A DNA stretch of 64,000 nucleotides, taken from contig CP067379.1 in assembly GCA_019565575.1 (NCBI GenBank), positions 806,001 to 870,000 of the forward strand, read 5' to 3'. How positions within the stretch are numbered: position 1 is the stretch's first letter; each line of letters begins with the position of its first letter. The stretch comes from Flavobacterium covae. GTDB taxonomy: Bacteria > Bacteroidota > Bacteroidia > Flavobacteriales > Flavobacteriaceae. This document shows, piece by piece, positions 28,854 to 39,858 of the stretch. The notes under the pieces are model-generated. The model worked only from the letters and a program-made list of their open reading frames with translations. It was not told the origin of the DNA and searched no databases. Both the position numbers and the translations under genes were made by a program.

Positions 28854-31800
28854 TAATTACAATTTTTTATTATTCTTAAAAGTCCTGAACCGTCTTTATT
28901 TTTTGTTACAGCAATTGTTTTTGATGGCACAATATCCCCACTTGGTCCTTTTAATCCAAAATCAGATTTTAAATGTGGTGGAACTTTGTCAAAAGGAACC
29001 AAAATAGCATTAGTAGGAAATTTACCCGACTCTGCCAAAGCTGCTAATCCTCGATTATTTAAAGTAACTGCCTTGCCCGTTGTTGGGTCAATTGTATATG
29101 ATATCTGAAAAACATTCGGATCAATTTTATTAGCTTTTAAATCATCAGCAACATCTTTAATTGATCTTCCTCTTATAGCATCATCAGCTTGTGAACCAAT
29201 ATCACTAAAATTTGGACCAATTCGCTTTTGGCCAAAATGTAAATCTTTTGGAAAATCTGTAATTTCACCAAATTGAAATGGATCAAATGAAGACAACCCA
29301 AACGGGTCAACCCACGAATTAGAATCGTGTACATACCCATAAAAAGTCGGGTTATTTCCTTCCAGTCCAATCGGGTCTTGACTTAAATACAACCCTGTTT
29401 CTGGATTATAATACCTAAATCGGTTATATGCTAACTCAATATCGTGATCATAATATTGTCCTTGATATAAGAACGGAATCAAGTTTTGATCTCCTTCTAT
29501 TTTACGTGTCTTTCCGTAAATATCAAGTTCTCTTTCCCAAATTAATTTTCCGGTACTATTATAAGCTTGTACAGGAGTTCCTAAATAATCATTTATGATG
29601 CTATAAACTTCCTCTCCTAAAATCTTTGCCCTTGGGTTGTAATTATTCCTATCATATACCCACGTAACTAGATTATTAACCTTTTCTTTTTGACTTAAAA
29701 AAACTTCTCCTAAATTATTAACAGAAGTTTCATGTTCTTCTCCTTTTTGGTAATCCCACTCATGTAAAAGAACGTTTCCATCCCAAAGATAACGATTTGT
29801 TTTTTCATTACAAATCTTTTTTATTCTTCTTCCTAAAGCGTCATATTCCATGGTTACAAGGGTGCCATCGGGTTTTTTTACACTTTTTAGCATCCCGTTG
29901 CCATACCAGTTGTATTCCCAATCGCCTCGTTGCCATTGTTGGTTGTTTCTTTCTTCTAGTTCTTGTTTTTCTTTTAATCGGGTGTATTCTTGTTTTTCTT
30001 CTTTTGTATAAATACGGTCTGTTTGTAAGTAGTAGGCTAGTTCTCCTCGTTTGGGTTTGGTGTCTGAAATTTCTTCTATAAAGAAAGAAAATCGGGCTGG
30101 TTTTTCTTTTTCTTTTTCCTCTTGACGTTTTTGTATTTGTGCTTGTGCTACGTTGCGTTTGCTTTTTAGGCGCAGGTTTCCTTCGGCATCGTATAGGTAG
30201 TGCCAGTCTAGGTCTTTTAGGAGTTTGCCTCCTTTGCCATATACGCGGTCTTTTTGTTCTTTGGTTTTGTAAAGGTTGCCTACTTCATCGGGTAGTTTGT
30301 AGTCGTAGCTTCCGTCTTCGTATTGGGCGGAGGCAAGGTTGCCAAAACGATCGTATACATATTGTACTTGTCCTCCTGTAAGGGCGTTTATGGTTTGTTG
30401 TAATCGGTGGTTGGCGTTCCAGGTATAGGTACGATGATAGGTATCTTTATGTCCTCGGTGTACTTTTTGGGCAATGGGTCTTCCTGCGGCATCATACTGC
30501 ATACTTAGGGTAAGTCCTCCTGTAATGCTTCGTTCTATTTCTTGTCCTAGGGCATTGTGTTTGAGCTGGGTTTCCCAGGCTTGTTTTTGGGCTTCTTTTA
30601 GAGCAGTTGTTTGGGCTGTAATTTTTTCTAAAAGGCCTTTTGGGTTATAGGTGTTTTGTACTTGAGCTCCTAGGGAGGAGGTCATCTTGATGCGGTTTCC
30701 GTTGCGGTCGTATTCAGAAATGATTGTAAATCCTTGATCGCCCTTGAAGTCACTGGTTTGGGTTTCTTTTATAACGCGTCCCATTTTGTCTCGTTCTAGA
30801 AGAATGCTGACATCTTGGTTTTTGGCATGTAAGAGTTGGCCTAGCTTGTTATACGCAAAACTTTCCCAAGTTCCGTCGTTATGGTGGGCTCGTACAATGC
30901 GTCCTAGGGCATCGTATTGGTATTCAGACCATCGGTTTTCGGGTCTTTGGGTTCGGATTACCCATCCGTTTGCGTTGCGCTGGTATCTTCTGGTTAGGGC
31001 ATCAAATCCTTCTTCTTGGGTAATGTGTCCTGCTTTGTTTCTTGTAAAACGGTATTTTTCGTTGTGTTCGTTGGTAATGCTTACCAACTGTTCCATTTTG
31101 TCGTAGTCAAAAAATACTTTGGTTTTGTTTTCCTCACGCATTTTAAGACTTCCTAGGGGGTGTAATCAAACTTTATGGTATGATGTTGGTCTTGTGCTTC
31201 TATTACTTCATCGTAGGCGTTGTATACGAGTGTTGTAACGTTGTGGTCGGCTCCTTTTATGGAGGTAATTCTACCTAAGATGTCGTACCCAAAGGTTTGT
31301 GGATTGCTTCCTGGGCTTTGTGCGCTAATGACTTCTCCACGGTAATTGTAGTCCCATAGGGTAGCATTTCCTTCATGATCGGTAAAGGAAATAAGGTTGT
31401 GTTGGGCGTCGTATTCTAGTTTAGATCGGTTGCCTTCTTTGCTTATTTCGCTAATGAGTCCTTTTGGGTTATAATCAAGTTGGGTAATGCCGTTATCGGG
31501 TTCTATAATACTGTTAAGGAGGTATTTTTGATTTTTTTTGTAGGTATAGGTGGTTTGATTGCCTTCGGGATCTATTACAATAGATAGGCGTTGTTCTTTG
31601 TCGTAAATATATTGGGCTACGCTGGCATCAGGATATACTATAGAGGTTTTGTTTCCAAATTCATCATAGGTATATCCGGTCATGTGTCCTTCTGGGTCTA
31701 TCTGACGATAGATTTCCATATACTCGGTATATTCGGTAAAATGGCTGTTTCCAAGGGGATCTGTAACTTGGGTTACGAGCTGATTAGGTTCGTAGTAGTA

Positions 31801-33240
31801 GGTGGTTACGGCTTGGTTAGCATCTCTAACAAGGTTGTATCCTTTTTCAGGAAAATACTCTATCCAGCCTTCTTGCCAACCGCCATCGCCCCAAGTGTGG
31901 GTACATTTTGCGCCTGTTTTGGTACCGTCGTATTCCCAATAGAAAGTCTGTCCGTTTCGGTCGGTTTTTTCGATCATGAGATGATTTTGGTATTTTATAT
32001 GGGTGCTTTTTTGTAAAGCATCTGTAATACGAATCATGTTGTGATCTTGGTCGTAGGAATAGGATATTAGTAGGTCTTCTCCTTTTTGATGAATGAGGGA
32101 GAGTTGTGTAATGAGTCCTATGCTATTGGTATAGGCTTTTATTTTTCTACCCGCACAGTCTTCTATCATTAGAAGATGGTCTCCGTTTAGATAAAGTCGG
32201 GTTGTAAGTCCTGCTTTGTCTATAATTTGGGTCATACGGTATTGGTTATAACCGTTATAATGATCAAAAATATAGGTGGTAAAAGAGGTATGATCAAAAG
32301 CTTGGTAATGGTTGGAATAACGGGTAACGGTGATTTTTTCATCACGTAGGTATATTTGTTCTTCTATGGCTAGGGGAGAAAAAACAGCCATCCTTCCATC
32401 TTCCATTCTTAAACCTACCACATCAAGCTCATGGTCTATTTCTACGCAACGGTCGTAATTACAATGTACCCCATGTCCTAACCAGCCTTTAAAGGCGGAG
32501 TCTGAATACCATTGTCTTTCCCATTTTATGGGTTGAGGCGATGGGATTTCAAAATCGGTTCCTTCATAAAAAACAGCTCCGTTGATAAGATTAATAGGCT
32601 CAAATCCATATTTACAGAGAAAATCTTTGAGTTTTCCAGGTTTTAAAAATTTGTTGTTAAGTTTAGAAATTCCTTTTTTTACTAATTTCCCTCCATACTT
32701 TAGTAAATAACCAAATCCCATGCTTTGAGCTAAGTTAGTTAACATGGATTTAGTATCTGGAACATAAGGAGGTCCTACATTAACAGGATTACCAAATGAA
32801 ATCGGTAAAGAGCCTGCAAGCGGCATAAAGAGGGAAGGAACTAATGATTTCCAAGATTTTCCCGGAGCTAATGATAATGGTATTCCTATGTCATTACAAG
32901 TCATTACAAAGAAGCCTTTGGGAGTAAATCTAGCATTTTCTGTATAAACATTTTGTGAACCAAAAAAATTCATAGATTCTCCCATCCTAATAGGAGCAGG
33001 TGGTGTGGCTTTAAGAAACAAACCTCCAAAAAGAGAAAAATGGAATAAAGGGATTATAACTCCTTGGGTTGTGGAATTGGCTCTTTTAATTCCATTAACA
33101 TGTACTGAGCTTCCTATATGGGGAATATAATCAAAAGGATCAATAACAATACCTATATAGGGATGAAAGGGGTTTCCCATTAAAGTAAAATGTATATCGA
33201 CTCCTAATACGGGGGTAAAGTGATTACTAGCTAATAACAT
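28853..33240 (-). CDS. Full-length Rhs effector of the T6SS, one frameshift
   Basis: About 1460 residues. The N-terminus (MLLASNHFTPVLGVDIHF) is PAAR-like and would sit on the VgrG tip. A connecting segment follows (PYVPDTKSMLTNLAQS), then many YD-type repeats (YDALGRIVR, YNAKGLL-like) that build the Rhs shell, and the core end DPIGLEGNN and DPFGL. The toxin tip starts F-G-Q-K-R-I-G-P-N-F-S and contains I-K-D-V-A-D-D-L-K-A-N-K and L-N-N-R-G-L-A-A-L, which faintly recall ParB-like folds; activity is unknown. A missing C in a C run near 31150 splits the frame (T-P-L-G-S-L-K-M-R-E-E is expected). It is the recipient gene for the silent cassettes. Confidence 0.87.
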
Positions 33241-34554
33241 TTCTATTGTTTTTTATTGTTAAACGGGTTTGTTTGATTGTCTTTTGCCATTCTTCTCCAT
33301 ATATTTCTAACATTTGTTGATCCATATCTTTGTAAAGAATACGGTCTTCCGTAGCCCAGTGTTCTAAATAAAGGTCTGCAATAAATCCAAAATTCAAAGA
33401 TTTTAGCATTTCATGATCTAATACTATTCCACATTGGTATGCCTTTTTTACCTGTAATTTATAGTCTTGCATATTAGAAGGGGTGGCAATCATGAATAAA
33501 TATAAATAACCTTGAATTTGAGCAAAGGGAATATTTTTTTCCTTTGCTAGGTTTATTTGTTTGACAAAATATTCTATAGCTTTTTCTGTTTCATTTTGAA
33601 TATTGTAAGCTGTTGCCTTCATGGTATAAAACTGTAATAAAAGCATTGTGTTTTCTTCTTTTTCTTCACTTGAAATAATTTGAATCCCTTTATTAAGAAG
33701 TTTATCTATAGTTTTATATTCGGAAAAATTAAGCAAAAATCCTGCATATATTATATGAGCAGAAGCCCAAAAGGTTCGATTTCCTGTAGATTGGGTAACG
33801 TTAAGTATCTTTTTTCCCAAAAGACGTACGTTTTCTAAATTTTTTTCTTCTGTTGATTTTCCCATTTCTATGATACATTTTCTGTACTCTACCTGAGGAT
33901 CTCTAGGATTTCCTTGGGTCATAAGTTCAGTATATGCACTAGCCATATCTAGGGAGGGAATGAGAAGATTTTTACCTTTTCCTTTGGCAATTTTTAAAAA
34001 CGATTCATATTCTTTTTTTCATGAATATCTACTGTTAGTATTGCTACCTCTTTTGGAAGTAATGGCAAAAAATGTTCAAACCATTCTTCAAATTTATCTT
34101 TGTTGGATATTTCCAGAGGCTTAATTCCTAAATAAAATGGAATATCTGGAACAAAGCATTTTCTGTAATCTTCAATCATATTAATCAGAAAAGTATGAGA
34201 ATGATCGCTTTTTTTATTTAAGAGCGAAAACTCGTTTTTAATATGTTCAAGATTTTTCCAGTTTAAAGTCGTATGCTTTTGTTTTTCTTTTTCAAATTCT
34301 TCTATCCAATTTTGAATTAAAGAGTAGGAAAAAGAATTTACGTCGTTAAAAGGGGTAAGCATAATATGAAAAACAGCCTGAATAGTTCCGTATAGAGAGG
34401 CTTCTAATTTTAAAAAACCTTCAACAATAGACACATCATCATTAGATGTAAGTATATTGATGTACTTAAAATCAGAAGGTAAAACTTCTTTTTTCCATAT
34501 TTTTTGGATTTTATTAATTCTAACGGCAATAGGGTTGTGTTCGTTGCTTTGCAT
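33227..34554 (-). CDS. Rhs-associated TPR-like adaptor or chaperone, one frameshift
   Basis: Two frames join at an A run near 34015 (E-Y-E-S-F-L-K-I-A-K-G-K-G-K-N-L-L is the bridging reading), giving about 442 residues. The C-terminal half consists of helical repeats of TPR type (A-Y-N-I-Q-N-E-T-E-K-A-I-E-Y-F). It is placed between vgrG and rhs, where T6SS effector adaptors load the effector onto the spike, and it overlaps the start of rhs by 14 bases. The loading role is inferred from position and fold; no family name is claimed. Confidence 0.65.
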
Positions 34555-34559
34555 ATTGG

Positions 34560-36664
34560 TTAGTTAAGGTTTACAATTCCTCCTTTTACATTGGTCATGG
34601 CAGAGCCATTTACGTTAACGGTTGTAGATTCTATAGCTACTTCTGTTTCTCCGTTTATTCCTATTTTAGGTGCTTTTTCTTCAATAAGGGATTCGCTGTT
34701 GGTTTTTACAGAGGTGGTACCTGTTATTTCTGCTTCTTTTGTTTCTATTTTTACTTTTACATCGCCGCTAATTACAATTGTACCGTCTTTTGTCATTTTA
34801 ATTTCTGCTCCTCCACAAGTAAATGTAATGCTTTCATTGGCATTAACAGTGGCATTTCCTGCTCCGTCAAATTTTAAATCAACACTGCCTTTATCGGTAA
34901 GGTGTACACTTCCCGCATTATCATCCATGTGTAATTTGTTTCCGCTGGCTGTTTGCAAACCTTTGATGTAGTTGCCTGATCCGCCTTTGCCTGCACTAGC
35001 TTTGCCATTAAACATGGCTCCAAATACAAAGGGTCTTTCGGCATTGCCATTGTCAAATCCTATAATTACTTCTTCTCCTACTTCCAGGAATAATGTGCAT
35101 TCCTTTGCCCTTTCCTGCATAAGGGGTTACGACTCTTAACCAAGGGGTGGTTAATCCTTTTTCTTTTGCCAAGGGAATTGGACTTTTATCATTCCTTGTG
35201 GATTGTCATTTTGCATGACAATAGCTGATTGTTCTTCGCAAGTGGGAAAAGCGTCTTCATCAAAGAATGGTGAAATAAAGATATCAGGTATGCCTACAAA
35301 TTCGTTGTAATATTCACTGCCATCATGGTAATGATAGATTTCAATGATACGGTAGGTTTCCATGGCTTTGGCATTGATGTCGGATATTTTGGCTTTACCT
35401 CCTATTCTTAGTTTAGGATCACGGCTTCTTCCTCTTACTTGCATAGTGTGTTCACGACTTTCTTTCTGACGACGTGCCATTTCTTTTAGATCTTTTTCTA
35501 CGGTTTGTTGTGAGGTGGCGTTAAAAAGCATTTCAGATTTTTTTCGGAATACTTTTTCAGAGGCTTCTATTGCTGCTTGTTGAAAGGGGTTTGTTTTTCG
35601 TTGAACGTTGTTTTTTACAGCATCTGAATCTTTTTCTTTTACTTCGGCTGAAATACTGTCGTATGATAAATATTTGAAAAGTTGAGGTTTGATCATCATT
35701 TCAAATTCTATGTCTATTAAATCTATGTTTTCACCTAATTCTATGGTGTCTTTTATTTCGTTTCCAAAAATTAGACTTTCGCCGTCGTAATAAAAGTATT
35801 CGCCATATCTGTGGGCTAATCTTTTAATGAACTGGTAGTCTGATTCTTTGTATTGTACACAATAGGGAATGGTATAATCTGTATTGATGTTTTTAGTAGA
35901 TATTGCTACTTCTCCGTTGTATTCCGCTAGGGCTTGTTTGATGATTTCGTCTAATTTTTTATTTTCATAGCTTTGGCAATCTTTGCCATTTTCTAATAGT
36001 ATGCTAGGAGAATGCCCTGTGATGTAGAGTTTTCCATACCCACCTCCTTCGTCTTTTTTATTACGAATATTGGCTATTATTCCAGTAAAAGTTTGTGTAA
36101 TGCTACCAAAACGATGAAAATTAATACTTATTTTTTTTCCTAATATGTTTTTAGAATTTTCCATTACGTAGCCTTCGAAACTATCTAGAGAGTCGTCGGG
36201 TGTAATGATTGTAAAGATATCGTGTTCGTTGGTAAATTGTTTTAAATCAACTGTATATGTGTTTTTTGCTAAAAAATCTTTACCATCTATACGAAGGGTG
36301 CAATAAACTAAAGGACTGTCTTTTTCGTTTAAAAAATCATGAAATGTTTTTTTTGAAAAATGTTTTTAAGGTCATCAGGGTGATTTAATCTACCTATTAA
36401 CCCATTGTTTTCTCCTGAATTATCAAAACTTTTCATTTCATTTGTTTTTTGATTGTTTAAATAATTTCCTACGCTTTTAATAGTATCTTTATTAGCTACT
36501 AATTGATTAAATGCAGGATTGGATAATTGCTCAGAAACTTTTTGAGTTGCTTCTGTTTCGATGGTTTTTATGGATTCTTGTTTAATTTGTTCTGTAAATT
36601 GTGTTTTTACTTCCTCTAATCCATTTTTTATCGGATTTTTTGAATCTGTATCTTTAAGCGGCAT
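34560..36664 (-). CDS. tssI: T6SS spike protein VgrG (TssI), three frameshifts
   Basis: The N-terminus is MPLKDTDSKNPIKNGLEEVK, with a helical extension, then gp27-like beta domains (YCTLRIDGKDFL; GKLYITGHSPSILLE; CVQYKESDYQFIKRLAHRYG). The OB-fold region follows (MIKVQFPWQK; PYAGKGKG; PEVGEEVIIGF), and a gp5-like beta-helix of short repeats at the end (SVKTNSESLI... NVNGSAMTNV). Frame breaks lie near 36345 (A run), near 35155 (A run) and at 35081-35087 (CTTCCAG for CTTCAG). Corrected length is about 700 residues. VgrG trimers form the spike that carries the Rhs effector encoded two genes on. Confidence 0.88.
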
Positions 36665-36716
36665 ATCCTTAGTTTTTAGAGTTTAATATGATATCTTTAT
36701 TGTTAAAATAAATGAA

Positions 36717-37103
36717 TTATCGCCATTTTTTATCATGTGATACACCATTTACGTCAAAGTTTTTAGAAACAATGCGCATAGATATTTGCAAAGGCTCTTT
36801 ACTTTCTGAGGTAAAGTGTTCTTCAAAGAAAATGCAATATCCTTTTTCAAATTGTAATTCTTGTAGTTTGCTCATGGCATCTCTACGATAAAATATTATC
36901 TTACCGTCTTTTGCTTTATTGTGATCTAACATCCAATCTAGGAAGTCGGGTTTTCCAGTACTTTCAATACGAATAAAAATTTCACCTCCTTGTGGCATTC
37001 CTTGAGGTTTACCTGTGTTATCTATTGTTTGTGTAAAATTTTACTTACATTCTAGAATGTTGTACATGTTACCGTCTAATTCTAATTTAGCTAAAAATGA
37101 CAT
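36717..37103 (-). CDS. tssD: Second Hcp-like tube protein with an in-frame stop
   Basis: From MSFLAKLELDGNMYNILECK the frame meets TAA at 37041-37043 and then continues N-F-T-Q-T-I-D-N-T-G-K-P through Q-G-G-E-I-F-I-R-I-E to DVNGVSHDKKWR. The total is 128 codons, the same length as the other Hcp at 38621. The stop is a TAT-to-TAA type change, not an indel, so it differs from the frameshifts elsewhere. Initiation at an internal ATG (36998) would remove the first strand of the Hcp barrel. It lies between the amidase effector pair and vgrG. Confidence 0.75.
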
Positions 37104-37108
37104 ATATA

Positions 37109-37825
37109 TTAATTTTTAAAATTTTCTATTTTTGTTTGAATCAAACTGTCCTCTTTATAATAATTGCATTGTTTTTCTATTACTTTTCCTTCATATCCAA
37201 TTAGATATTCATAATGCCAGCCAACTTTTTTCTTGTTTTTAAACCTACCTTCCCAGATAAGAAAATGATCTTTATCATAGTATTTTATATATCCTGTTCC
37301 TGTTTTTCCTAAAAAGGATTGGTAAACTTTTTTTCCTTCTTTAGAGAGTACCGTATAATTATTTATAAAACTTCCATTTTGATCTGTTTCAAAGCGTATG
37401 TGTAATTTTCCTGTTGGGTAAAAATCTTGTTGTATTCCAACTAAATTATCATTGAGATAATTTTTGTCTTCTATCATTTTATGGGTTTTAGGATCCCATA
37501 TTTTGGCATTTATTAAATCTCCTTTTTGTGAATAGTTGTATTCTTCATGTATTGTATTTTGATTTGATAGATTTAGATATTTTTGCCATTTTCCAACTTT
37601 AATTCCATTGACAATTTTGCCTTGTTCGAAAGACTTTTTATCTGGCTCTATTATTTTAACGAAATGTTCTTGTTTGATTTGTTGTAAACTATCAATAAAT
37701 AAAGAATCTTCTTTTTGTGTAAAGGAAGAATCAGTATAGAATAAAACGGTGTGTTTTCTTTTTTCTTGCTTACATGCGATTGCTATAGAAAGGAGTAAGA
37801 ATAATAATAATTTATATGTTTTCAA
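37109..37825 (-). CDS. Lipoprotein with MORN-like repeats, immunity candidate for the amidase effector
   Basis: A 238-residue protein with a lipoprotein signal (lipobox S-I-A-I-A-C, Cys18). The body has repeats of the type G-K-W-Q-K-Y, E-G-R-F-K-N-K-K-K-V-G-W-H-Y-E-Y, seen in MORN/YwqK-like proteins. The start overlaps the end of the amidase gene by four bases. An outer- or inner-membrane-anchored periplasmic protein is what one expects as immunity against a peptidoglycan-cutting effector. Assignment as immunity is inferred from position and localisation. Confidence 0.7.
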   Translation of the reverse strand: MKTYKLLLFLLLSIAIACKQEKRKHTVLFYTDSSFTQKEDSLFIDSLQQIKQEHFVKIIEPDKKSFEQGKIVNGIKVGKWQKYLNLSNQNTIHEEYNYSQKGDLINAKIWDPKTHKMIEDKNYLNDNLVGIQQDFYPTGKLHIRFETDQNGSFINNYTVLSKEGKKVYQSFLGKTGTGYIKYYDKDHFLIWEGRFKNKKKVGWHYEYLIGYEGKVIEKQCNYYKEDSLIQTKIENFKN

Positions 37826-38505
37826 GGTCTAAAAAATTTGATGTTATCATTATCTATTTCTCTACTTCCCCACCAACTGTTTGCATCGCATTTTTCAGTA
37901 CCATTGTCAGTAGCTCCTCTTCCAGCTCCTCTGGAACAAAATTCATCGTCTTCAAATAATTGTCCTCTACGTACTTGTGTAACAATTTCTACGTGGGTTC
38001 CTCCAAAAGCAACAATGTCTCCTCTTTGTACGTCTTGTTTTTTGACCGATTTTAATTTTTCTCCGTTCCATATTTGTCTAGCGGATAAATATTTGCCATT
38101 AGACAGAATATTATAACCTGCCATAAATAAAGCTTCTCCTACAAATAAATTGCAAGACCATTTGGCATCTTCTCCATAAAAAACTACATAATATCCTGAT
38201 TCCCAATTATTATAAGCTTGTTTTAGGGCAGAATAATCCGAATCGGTTACTTTTTTATCTTTGTCAAATCGTGCTAATAAAAGTAAATATTTTCTTTGGG
38301 TCAGGACAAACCAAGAACTGTCCATCCATTTCTTGCTAAATCCATTAGATGTTGAAGGAAAATGAAGAGGTTTTCTTTTGGCATTTGCTAATCCTCCATT
38401 TTTTGTTAGGAAATAACCTTTATTTTCATAAAAATCTTTGTAACTATTTATTATGATTTCATCATTGGCTATTCTTTCTGCTTCTCTAGCTATTTTTTCA
38501 CTCAT
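37822..38505 (-). CDS. NlpC/P60-like peptidoglycan amidase effector of the T6SS
   Basis: A 227-residue protein without signal peptide. Cys118 in W-S-C-N-L-F-V-G-E-A-L and His171 in G-G-T-H-V-E-I-V are placed as in papain-like NlpC/P60 or CHAP amidases, with a D-V-Q-R-G-D-I-V-A-F strand before the His as in many such enzymes. Lying between two hcp genes with a lipoprotein partner, it fits a Tae-type effector that cuts peptide cross-links in the periplasm of a rival cell. The subgroup is not determined. Confidence 0.78.
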   Translation of the reverse strand: MSEKIAREAERIANDEIIINSYKDFYENKGYFLTKNGGLANAKRKPLHFPSTSNGFSKKWMDSSWFVLTQRKYLLLLARFDKDKKVTDSDYSALKQAYNNWESGYYVVFYGEDAKWSCNLFVGEALFMAGYNILSNGKYLSARQIWNGEKLKSVKKQDVQRGDIVAFGGTHVEIVTQVRRGQLFEDDEFCSRGAGRGATDNGTEKCDANSWWGSREIDNDNIKFFRP

Positions 38506-38581
38506 AATTTTAAAGATTTAAAAAATATCCTGATTTTAACTTTTATTATAACTGATGTATTCAAAAAATTAATGTTTTGGT

Positions 38582-38618
38582 AAAAAGAGTAACAAAAACT
38601 GTTACTCTTTTTTAATTT
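38582..38618 (-). terminator. Terminator behind hcp
   Basis: AAAAAGAGTAAC and GTTACTCTTTTT form a 12-bp stem around a short loop, directly after the hcp stop at 38621 when read on the minus strand. It would make hcp mostly a separate transcript, allowing high Hcp levels. Confidence 0.8.
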
Positions 38619-38620
38619 TA

Positions 38621-39007
38621 CTATACCCATTCGTTTTCGTAAGCTCCAGAACCTAATTCAATTTTTTTAGCTGAAATAGTAAAGGTTTCAGTTAGTGGAT
38701 TTACGCCTGTAGAATCAAAGTTTTCTCTGAATTTTACTACGTAAGCTTCTGAGAATTTTAATTCTTTTAGAACAGCATCGCTATCTCTTTTGAAGAATTT
38801 TACGCTACCGTCTTTTCTTTCAAATGAATTCGTTATCCATTCAAAGAAAGAGGTATCCGCTGTACCTTCAATAGTTAACTCAATTTTACCACCTCTGGTA
38901 ACAGTAGAAGGTCTACCTGTTGCATCTGTTTCCTGAAACAGACCATAATTTACGTTTAGTACTGTGTACTCTTTTCCTGCTACTGATAGTTTTGTTTTAA
39001 ATGACAT
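38621..39007 (-). CDS. tssD: T6SS tube protein Hcp (TssD)
   Basis: A 128-residue protein of the Bacteroidota Hcp type: MSFKTKLSVAGKEYTVLNVNY, then T-R-G-G-K-I-E-L-T-I-E, F-K-R-D-S-D-A-V-L-K-E-L-K-F and the end S-G-A-Y-E-N-E-W. Hexameric Hcp rings stack into the tube pushed out by the sheath. The frame is intact. It leads the payload locus and is followed by a strong hairpin. Confidence 0.9.
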   Translation of the reverse strand: MSFKTKLSVAGKEYTVLNVNYGLFQETDATGRPSTVTRGGKIELTIEGTADTSFFEWITNSFERKDGSVKFFKRDSDAVLKELKFSEAYVVKFRENFDSTGVNPLTETFTISAKKIELGSGAYENEWV

Positions 39008-39568
39008 GTTATAATTGATTAAAAAATTACAAATGAAAATACACTTTTAAATAGAGTGTAAAAGGTTGTTATAAAAGGAGGAATATTAGTTAGTTTGTAT
39101 AAACCAACTTTAAAAAGACTATTTTGGGATTGAAGCATCATTTATATATTTATTTTTAACAATAAAAACCACTTATGGAAACATATACACTCCAAATTTA
39201 ACAAAATACATTTTAAAAAACAAATTTATTTATATTTAAATTTAAAGATCAATTTCTTTTATATCTAATAATAATATACAAGATCTTCTAATTTTATACT
39301 ACTTTAATAAGAATAAAAAAAGAATACTTATTATTTTTTAAGATTTTATAACTTGTTTTTTTAATGAAAGATTTTTACTTGACATGATTCTTTAAGCCAA
39401 AAACAGAAGTACCTAGAAGTTAGCTCAAGACTAGAGGTTATAGCAAATTTTTAGTAAAATTCTTTCTTTTTAGACTTGCAATTTTATACGCCTAATTTAT
39501 CAAATCCACAGGTTTTGGACTTGATCCTTGATTTCTTGATACTAAATATTGAATAAATTTAAAATAAA
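39008..39568. other. Non-coding stretch upstream of hcp
   Basis: About 560 AT-rich bases with no credible gene on either strand. It must contain the hcp promoter, but I do not see a clean TAnnTTTG box at a suitable distance. It marks the border between the T6SS payload locus and chromosomal backbone. Confidence 0.5.
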
Positions 39569-39569
39569 A

Positions 39570-39601
39570 AACCCTCAATCTCTTAAAGATTAAGGGTTTT
39601 A
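39570..39601 (-). terminator. Terminator of tRNA-Leu
   Basis: AAAACCCTTAATCTT and its near-complement GATTGAGGGTTTT form a stem loop just downstream of the tRNA on the minus strand. Confidence 0.75.
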
Positions 39602-39602
39602 G

Positions 39603-39684
39603 TGCGGGTGATAGGACTCGAACCTACACGTCTTGCGACACCAGATCCTAAGTCTGGCACGTCTACCAATTTCGCCACACCCGC
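39603..39684 (-). tRNA. tRNA-Leu (anticodon TAG)
   Basis: The minus strand starts GCGGGTGTGGCGAAATTGG and pairs with the 3' acceptor CACCCGC. It has a 5-bp anticodon stem CCAGA/TCTGG around loop CTTAGGA (anticodon TAG), a variable arm TGTCGCAAGACGT and a T loop GTTCGAGTC. Length is 82 nt with no encoded CCA. A tRNA bordering an effector island could be an integration point, but no integrase or attachment repeat is visible. Confidence 0.93.
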
Positions 39685-39803
39685 GAAATTTACAATCTTA
39701 AACCTCATCTATTTTGGTTGCTGATTGCGAGTGCAAATATAAGCATATTTTTTAATTGACAAATATTTTTTTATTTTTTTTGATTAAATTTTTAAAACGT
39801 CCT

Positions 39804-39836
39804 TTTGATTATTTGATTATGCAATTTGTATATTTG
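39804..39836 (+). promoter_or_regulatory. Bacteroidota-type promoter of the M20 peptidase gene
   Basis: TATATTTG (39829-39836) fits the TAnnTTTG -7 box, with TTTG 21 bases upstream at 39804-39807 as the -33 box. The start codon is at 39859. Confidence 0.6.
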
Positions 39837-39858
39837 ACTTTTACTTTATGAACTGAAC

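Noticed and set aside
29797..31106. Several plus-strand frames inside the rhs gene
   Set aside because: They lie opposite a long conserved Rhs coding region and have low-complexity, hydrophobic translations without domains.
39603..39684. tRNA-Leu as the attachment site of a genomic island
   Set aside because: No integrase and no direct repeat of the tRNA 3' end were found in the window.
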